Assembly: GCA_963920525.1 (NCBI GenBank)
Contig: OY986438.1
Span: forward strand, 187,160,388 to 187,224,387
From: Dichetophora obliterata
Lineage: Eukaryota > Arthropoda > Insecta > Diptera > Sciomyzidae
Length of the DNA stretch: 64,000 nt
Direction: 5' to 3'
Shown here: one piece after another, positions 57,841 through 64,000 of the stretch
Layout: each line of letters opens with the position of its first letter
Position numbering within the stretch: the stretch's first letter is position 1
The notes under the pieces: generated by a model
What the model was told of the DNA's origin: nothing
The model's database searches: none
Seen by the model: only the letters and a program-made list of their open reading frames with translations
Program-made: the position numbers and the translations under genes

Positions 57841-57865
57841 CTGAATTGGCAACACTGGTTGTGAG

Positions 57866-58799
57866 CTTTATGAAGTGGGCAAGTTTATATGTATGTTGTT
57901 GCTTTTGCCGCTGTTAACATTACTTTTTGTTATTCGGTTGTGGTTCAGCAACGCCTGCACCATATGGTTCGTATGCCTACAATTACACAATTTGCTTTGA
58001 CATACAATGCTATTGGCATTGCGTTGTTTTTGTTTTGTATTTGCTTGTCTTGTGTCTACAACCAATCAGGCCTAAAACGAGATTAACTTATTAAAAGTAG
58101 CTTGTATGAAATTAAAATAAAGACTATAATTTTTAACATTTTGTTGAAGTTTGCAAATTTGTTTGTTATATTTACGAATGTGCTTGTTTTTAACAAAGAC
58201 ATCACGAAAAGCCTTACGGAATAAATTTTTAAACAAATGAGATGATCAGTGATCACTTATGTTTTAGAATTTTAACACTAATAAACAGATTTATGATGTA
58301 TTATATTTAAACCTTGACAGCCATAATCATACAACTCTTTATATCTCCGTCTGTAAACGTTTTTAAGATTTCCAAACAAGGTTTCGCAGTTACCCGGTCC
58401 CATGGGATCGATTATTTCGGTGTTAAGCATCATTTAATCGAGTCTTTAACGCCGACTTAGTGAATGAGCTACTTTTGCCGATATGAACCTTTTTTGCAAT
58501 GTTGACAATAGACTTTTTCTATAAACAAGTCATCCATAAGTAATTACGAAATATCACATCTCTATAATGAACCGTTGAAAAGTTTGAAAATATGTACATA
58601 TATTATTGAAGAATTTTCCAAGCATATATGTAAATTTAAAAAGTAAACAACTGTGCCAGACAAATAAAAGCGACTGAGATTGAGTGGTAATGTTATAAAG
58701 ACACAATTACGACTGGAATTGGACCAAGTTACATTAGAATGAATAAATTACAATTAGAATGAGAAGGTAAAAAATGAAATGTCGCGTTTTTTGAGGAAA
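57866..58799. other. no gene recognised
   Basis: Single-copy-looking DNA outside the hAT bracket. Two overlapping 65-codon frames near 57870-58086 lie on opposite strands and have no motif support. Confidence 0.4.
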
Positions 58800-59795
58800 T
58801 TGCGTCATTAAATTTTTGGTTTGACAGCCATTGAAAGCAGACAACCTCGTGAATTTCGACGAAAATAGAAAAAAAAGTGAATTTCCTGTACTCATCAAAC
58901 ATTAGTTTTTGTGTTAAAAAAACATCACCGAATACTATGGGAACTTTGCCGGATCAATTTTAATGGTTAAGAAGTGGTTTACTGAATTCCGTTGTGATCG
59001 TACCAGCAAAAGATACGCTGAACGTTCAGGTCACCTTAAAAAGGTCTTCACGCCAGAGATCGTTGATAAAATCCATGAAATTATATTGGACATAGCGGCA
59101 TCTCAACATAGCGGATATGAATATTTTTACATGAAGAAGCTCTCAGCTGTCTCAGCCGCAATCCAAAGGAGTTTTTTCGCAGTTTCATTACCATGGATAC
59201 ATAATAATTAACCGAAGTCCAAGAAACAGTCAAAGCAGTGGAATTCTCCGGGTGAACGGTGAACGTGCACCAAAGAAGGCCAAGGTGGGTCTGTGGGCCA
59301 ACAAGGTCATGGTGATAATTTTTTTGGGATGCATGCGTAGTCATTCAAAAGTGCAACACGATCACCGGCTGATACTATTCACAGCTGTTAACCTATTTGA
59401 CATTAATTTGAAGCAAAAACGACCACATTTGGCGAAAAAAGTGCTCTTCCACCATGCCAACGCATCATCAAATGAAACACTATGGTAAAAATTCATGACT
59501 TGGTCTACCTCATCCACCATGTTCTCCAGATTAAGCGACTATTTCCAAACCTGCAAAAATGGTTCGGCGGTAAAAGATTTGGTTCGAATGAAGAGGTCAT
59601 CATCACTGAAACAAACTCCTGTTTTGAGGTCCTTAATAAAACCTATTATTTGGAGGTAATAAAAAAAATTGGAACAATGCTGAACTAAATGTATCAATCC
59701 AAATAGAGAGATGTTGAGGAGTAAAACGTTTTTTTACCCAAAAAATATCTTTTATTCAAAGTATCACTGACTAATTAAACCGCCCTCAAATTCAA
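58800..59795 (+). mobile_element. second mariner element, degraded
   Basis: The 5' leader (TTGACAGCCATTGAAAGCAG) matches that of the 23951-25130 copy. The 3' end near 59775-59795 (CTAATTAAACCGCCCTC) is a diverged version of its terminal repeat. The two belong to one family in opposite orientations. Confidence 0.7.
58960..59687 (+). pseudogene. mariner transposase relic, catalytic region mutated
   Basis: Readable pieces: MVKKWFTEFRCDR and VDKIHEIILDIAAS (N-terminal DNA-binding part), KQSKQW and APKKAK (after the first Asp region), KKRPHLAKK-like QKRPHLAKKVLFHHANAS, then LFPNLQKWFGGKRFGSNEEV near the C-terminus. HHANAS stands where the family has HQDNAP, so the second catalytic Asp is lost. 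The first-Asp segment is scrambled by stops. More decayed than the 24-kb copy. Confidence 0.8.
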
Positions 59796-59823
59796 CGAAA
59801 ACTTAAAAAAAATGCAATGATAA

Positions 59824-60675
59824 CACTATGCGCCACCATTTTTGTGATCGGTATGCCACTATTTTTTTCTTATAGATTTCGGCCCCCTGAACACGAAAAT
59901 TTCAATAAAAGTTTTTACTATGGATGGGTTTTCGAGATATATATTTTTTAATTTTTAACCCGATTTTTTTGGATATAGCTCCATAAATTTTACCATATCT
60001 TCAGTTTTAATTGACCGATTTAGTTATAATAAATATCAAATTAAAGAAAAATAAATTTACTTTAAATTTGATTTATCCAATTTGCTGATCTGTTGAGTAG
60101 AAATATAAAAAAAAATTATTTTTTTTCGGTGAAAAATAAAATCGAAAAATCATTAAAAAAATTAGCAAAAATAGAAGACACCGAAATATGCACAGTTTAT
60201 CATTTTATGCATGAAAATGACTCTTTAAGAAATATAATGAGCCACTGATGAAGAACATTTACGGAAGAATAACGAAGTTAAGACAACAAGGTTTTTCCGT
60301 TTTCTTAATTTTATTTAAAATAATTTAATTTTATTTTTTGTAAAGTTCATGTTTAGGTCAAGTTTTATTAAAGTTGTGGTATATGTATATTTCAAAAGTG
60401 ATTTCGGATCCTTTTTTGTTATCGATAGTAAATTTATTTCTTTAATTTGATATTTATTATAACCAAATCGGTCAACTTCACCTAAAGTTATGGTTTAATG
60501 TATGGAGCTATATCCAAAAAAATCGGGTCAGAAATTCAAAAATATATATCTCGAAAATCTATACATAGAAAAAATTTTTATTGAAATTTTCGTGTTCAGC
60601 GGACCGAAATCTATAAGAAAAAAAAAATACTGACATACCGATTACAGAAATTTTTTTCCATTTTGGCGCGTAGTG
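59824..60675. mobile_element. 850-bp palindromic (foldback) element
   Basis: Left arm about 59824-60070, right arm about 60420-60675. Mirrored strings include TATAGATTTCGG, TATATATTTTT, GATATAGCTCCAT, ATTATAACCAAATCGGTCA (right) versus TGACCGATTTAGTTATAAT (left), and ATATCAAATTAAAGAAA. Arms of ~250 bp are about 80% alike by eye. A ~350-bp AT-rich centre has no coding motif. A Tc1 remnant lies 25 bp to the right. Confidence 0.75.
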
Positions 60676-60700
60676 CAATTTGACAAGCACTGGAGATATA

Positions 60701-61250
60701 CAGTGGGTGATTTAGAGCTACCGTAAAAAAAAAAATTTTCTTACTTTCGGCTGAAATAAAACATTATAGTCGATGTTTTTGCATCACAATTATTTTATTT
60801 GTAAAATTCACATTAACATTAAGCTTTTATAACTGAAGAAAAATATATTAAAACATTGTTATTGCCAATATCTGGTACCTTCACATTTTGCTGTAATAAC
60901 AGCAGCTTCTCGTTTAGGCATAGATTCTATGCATTTGGTGCAGTTTAAATTTAAAGATTAATTTCGGTGCCACACTTCAAGCAAACGCTATATTAATTGG
61001 CGTTTGTTGGTCACGAAATTCTTGATAATTTCACGCTTCCTAAATGTTCTCTATAGGGTTGAGATACGGAGAATATCCGGGCCAGTCAAGAACATGGACT
61101 TTTTCTCATTAAGGAATTTTGTGACACTCATAGCTTTATGACAATATATGACAAGAGGCAGAATCATGCATAAATATTAATTAGTTATTTGGCATTTTTG
61201 TTTCTTTGTGAAAAAAATTTAAGTGGCTCTAATAATATGATCACCCACTG
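60701..61250 (-). mobile_element. internally deleted Tc1-like element (550 bp)
   Basis: Both ends read CAGTGGGTGAT inward and are flanked by TA, the Tc1/mariner target. Behind the tips, TTAGAGCTACC and TTAGAGCCACT also match. The minus strand encodes only the transposase C-terminus, so a large internal deletion removed the 5' part of the gene. Confidence 0.8.
60880..61180 (-). pseudogene. Tc1 transposase C-terminal remnant
   Basis: Tc1 transposases carry a DD34E triad, and the last acidic residue lies just after 'SPDLNPIE'. Here the minus strand reads MHDSASCH near the second Asp motif (usually QDNAPCH), VHVLDWPGYSP, and then LNPIENI, retaining the final Glu. Downstream pieces include LHQMHRIYA and an AAVITA-like end. 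Frameshifts and stops are present. The N-terminal DNA-binding half is missing. Confidence 0.75.
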
Positions 61251-61416
61251 TACTTAGAATTGCTACAGTAAAAGTGTGATAAAGACTGAAAACTTGATTT
61301 AAAATATTTTTGAAAAACACTGTAATATCAGTTTAATAAACACTGGGGAAAAAATGTAGGAATATAAACTGTCTAAAAGCACTGAAATAACATGTCAATC
61401 TAAATATGGGCTCTCT

Positions 61417-62026
61417 CATCACGTAACTTTTAAAACGACTATCGCTTGAACGATACTATTCTTCTATATCGTTATTCTTCTATTAGTTTGCTTCATATTA
61501 GTCCATCGCTATCGTCTCACCTATCGTTGAGTTTTCTAAAGTTTGAAAGCCACTGCAAAGCATATATTCAGTGCCAAAAGGGACATTTACTTTTATGTTT
61601 AGTTTGTTTTTTCGATTTGTTTCCTTCAAAAGTGAAAATTTAAGCCTTAAAATAAGAATATTTAATTAGTTATTTTGATGATAATGTTTTGAAAATATAT
61701 TATTGGGCAGCGACACCTAAGTAAGTGGAAATACTGCTACACTTTATTGATGAACATCCGCAGATGGCCAACAATTACGATACAAACACAGTGCAGGAAC
61801 AACATTTCATAAATTTGCTATGGATCACTTTAACAAAACATTTAAAAACTATTTTTATTATTATTTTTAACCAAAAAATAGCCAAACAATACCAAATTAG
61901 CTATCGCGCCAAGCAATCGTTTCGACATCATTTGACAGTTGATTGCCATACGATATCGTTATAGCAAAACGATATCGTTTAGACGATATCATTTAGATGA
62001 TACATAAAATGAAAGGTTACGTGATG
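61417..62026. mobile_element. 610-bp TIR element with ATATCGTTTA words
   Basis: Tips CATCACGTAACTTTT and, in reverse complement, CATCACGTAACCTTT. Subterminal regions are rich in ACGATATCGTTT palindromes. The open frames inside lack motifs. The target duplication was not resolved. Confidence 0.6.
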
Positions 62027-62083
62027 TTAATGTATCGTTAAAACGATATCATCAATCGATTCTCGTCATACGTGATCAGAGCC

Positions 62084-62222
62084 CAGTAGTGGAATTCCCA
62101 AAAATGTAACGATAATAATAGTTGTTATCGGTTATTGTGCGTGCCACGCTCATAGAAAATTACAGTTTTTGCTAACTTACGATATCGAAAATCGTCGTAA
62201 AGGCGTTTGTGAATTCCACTGC
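62084..62222. mobile_element. short TIR element (AGTGGAATTC)
   Basis: AGTGGAATTCCCAAAAATG near the left end is mirrored by CGTTTGTGAATTCCACT at the right. The tips resemble hAT MITE ends (CAGTRGTGGAATTC), but no 8-bp duplication is clear. Confidence 0.5.
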
Positions 62223-62354
62223 AGGAAGCACAAAAGTAAATTGAAACTAGAGGTGGCGCTTGAGCAATTTTGAGTAACGATCACGCACGCTTACACAAGC
62301 TTACACGCTCACGATAAAAATTATTTTCGACACACGCACACTCAAGATGTATTT

Positions 62355-64000
62355 CTTTTGCTGAATCCGCTGTCAGAATTTTAAAATTATAAAATTTTTT
62401 TATAAAAGGTCGTATTTAGAAATTTGCCACCTAATTAATAATATGTATTTTTCAAAGTTCTAAACATAATTTAACAGTGTTAGGGAGTCGCTGATTTTTA
62501 ATCTAAAGTCCGAATTTTAAAATTCAAAATGGTTAATAGGGTTGCCACCTCAATTTTTTTTATTTTTACGAATTCGATGCTGACACGAACACTAATAGCG
62601 CATTCTTTTCTGAAAAACCTCACAGAACTGACCTCACAGAATGCAGAATTTTTTAGGTTCTGACCTGAATTTACAGAATGTTGACTTCTTTTGAGCTGAG
62701 AAAAGAACGGAAAAAATGCAACATTTTTTTCACTTGATATTGGCTGCACTGTTGTTTTGAATTCCGATGTATTTACGAATGAGGTTATGTATAGTGCCGA
62801 ATGCATGGAATTTTTAACAAATACTCATCGAGCTGTTAATTTTTATTAAAAGTAACCACTTTAATCAAAATTGTTTTGGATTAAATTTAAAATTTTTTTT
62901 CAAAATTGGTACATTTTGCTTCTCAGAATTGTCACAGAATATAATATTACTGTCAAAATTATTTTTTTTTGTTTTTATGTTGGTATCACTAGAGAGCAGA
63001 ATGCAGAACCGCCGAATTATACAGGTCAGAAAATTCTGCATTTGTTATACTATTGCGATCAGAATGTTCGAGAAAAGAACACGATTTATTTTGAGGTCAA
63101 CATTTTTTTTTAGAAAAAAACGGAAAAAATGCAGAACTCTTGAAGAGGTCAAAAAAATGCAGACTTTTTTCCAGAAAAGAATGAGCTATAAGTAAAAATG
63201 GGTCGCTGAATCCGTTGTCAGAATTTCATAATTATGTAATTTTTTTAAAATAGGGTTGCCACCTAATAATATGTATTTTTAAAAGTTTTAAACATAATTT
63301 AACAGTGTTAGGAGATCTCTGATTTCGCATCTGATGTCAGAATTTTAAAACTTAGATGGTTGATAGGGTTGCCACCTTAATTTTTTATTTTTACGAATTC
63401 GGTGCTGGCGCGAGCACTGGATAAAAATGGGTCGCTGACTCCGAATCCGTGTTAAGAATTTCAAAATTACAAGAATTCGCAAAAATATAAGAAAATTTAG
63501 GTGGCAGCCCTATTAACCATATGGAATTTTAAAATTATGACTTCAGATTCGAAATCCTAACACTGAGAAATGATGTTTAAAACTCTGAAAAATACGTATT
63601 AGGTGGCAACCCTATTATTTCAAAATTTTATAATTTTGAAATTCTGACAACGGACTCGGATTTGGTGACCCATTTTTACCCTTAAGTTCGCGCCAGCCCC
63701 GAATTCGTAAAAATAAAAAAATTAAGGTGGCAACCCTATCATCCATCTTCAATTTTAAAATTCTGAATTCAGATTCGAAATCAGCTACCCCCTAACACTG
63801 ATAAATGATGTTTAAAAATCTTAAAAATACATATTATTAGGTGGCAACCCTATTATTTAAAAATTTTATAATTTTGAAATTCTGACAACGGATTCGGATC
63901 CAGCCCCAAATTCGTAAAAATATAAAAAATTAAGGTGGCAACCCTATCCACCATTTTAAATTTTAAAATGATGACTTCAGATTCGAAATCAGCGACCCCT
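62355..64000. repeat. inverted array of ~240-bp units with GGGTTGCCACCT, runs off the window
   Basis: Direct units at 62355-62597 and 63187-63430 share GTCAGAATTT, AGGGTTGCCACCT, TAATATGTATTTTT, AACATAATTTAACAGTGTTA, and TTTTACGAATTCG. After a switch near 63472 the same strings appear inverted (AGGTGGCAACCCTAT) in two further units and a partial one ending at the window edge. A 589-bp element is inserted in the first unit. Confidence 0.8.
62598..63186. mobile_element. 589-bp TIR element nested in the array
   Basis: Tips GCGCATTCTTTTCTG and, in reverse complement, GCTCATTCTTTTCTG, flanked on both sides by TA (62596-62597 and 63187-63188). Interior words such as GCAGAA and GAGGTC/GACCTC are mirrored. 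No transposase. The sister unit at 63187-63430 lacks the insert. Confidence 0.65.

Larger units (their letters stand above)
52125..57857. mobile_element. hAT-bracketed composite repeat block (5.7 kb)
   Basis: The left tip reads CAGTGTTACCAAC and the right tip in reverse complement CAGTGTTGCCAATT. The eight bases outside are ATTGTGAG (52117-52124) and GTTGTGAG (57858-57865), 7 of 8 identical. CAGTGTTRCCAA tips with 8-bp duplications are typical of hAT elements. Inside lie a mini-me core, satellite units, two MITEs, a SINE and two inverted module arrays, but no transposase. Either one large non-autonomous element accumulated insertions, or the match is coincidental. Confidence 0.5.

Noticed and set aside
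1..64000. LTR retrotransposon or endogenous retrovirus
   Set aside because: No long direct terminal repeats, primer-binding site, integrase or protease motifs were found.

Overview
The window looks like nuclear, non-coding DNA of a brachyceran fly (Diptera). It is very AT-rich, with CAA/CAACAACAAC-rich single-copy stretches. It carries mariner, Tc1, piggyBac, pogo-like and hAT-like DNA transposons, Jockey/CR1-like and I-like non-LTR relics, and the dipteran 'mini-me' type core with a (GTCT)n microsatellite. Nothing suggests bacterial, plasmid or viral DNA. The species cannot be named from the sequence alone.

Only one stretch looks like part of a host protein-coding gene. It is a CAA-rich 5' leader with an ATG in good context at 20363, followed 34 bases later by a consensus splice donor (CAG|GTGAGT). 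If this is real, everything downstream to 64000 could be one very large, transposon-filled first intron. No second exon was recognised.

Layout. 1-20 kb: a piggyBac-like C-terminal relic, non-LTR relics (1.1, 2.7, 5.1, 8.1-9.2 and 13.8-17.1 kb), a pogo-like element (2221-3780), a 2.4-kb hAT-like element with exact ends (5357-7804), several terminal-inverted-repeat (TIR) elements, and a tRNA-derived SINE. The 13.8-17.1 kb reverse-transcriptase relic was broken first or later by a 0.39-kb SINE with a 12-bp target duplication and by a 1.7-kb foldback element. 20-26 kb: the candidate exon, an end-to-end but broken piggyBac element (21222-23825), and a mariner of the irritans type (24.0-25.1 kb). 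26-40 kb: mostly single-copy AT-rich DNA with scattered TIR elements, including a near-perfect 274-bp hairpin at 30494 and a second copy of the hAT-like element (33521-34840). 40-50 kb: mini-me core, a degenerate ~150-bp satellite, three copies of a second tRNA-derived SINE, and a foldback element. 52-58 kb: a nest of repeats bracketed by hAT-like TIRs and a near-perfect 8-bp duplication. 58-64 kb: a second mariner relic, an 850-bp palindrome, a deleted Tc1 element, two more TIR elements, and an inverted array that runs off the window.

The most unusual theme is architectural. At least six sequence-unrelated loci consist of many short degenerate modules (about 14 to 240 bp), often head-to-tail in one arm and inverted in the other. 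They resemble the tandem-repeat arms of Foldback elements but use different modules each time. All coordinates for repeats were read by eye and the outer limits are approximate unless exact TIRs or target duplications are quoted.
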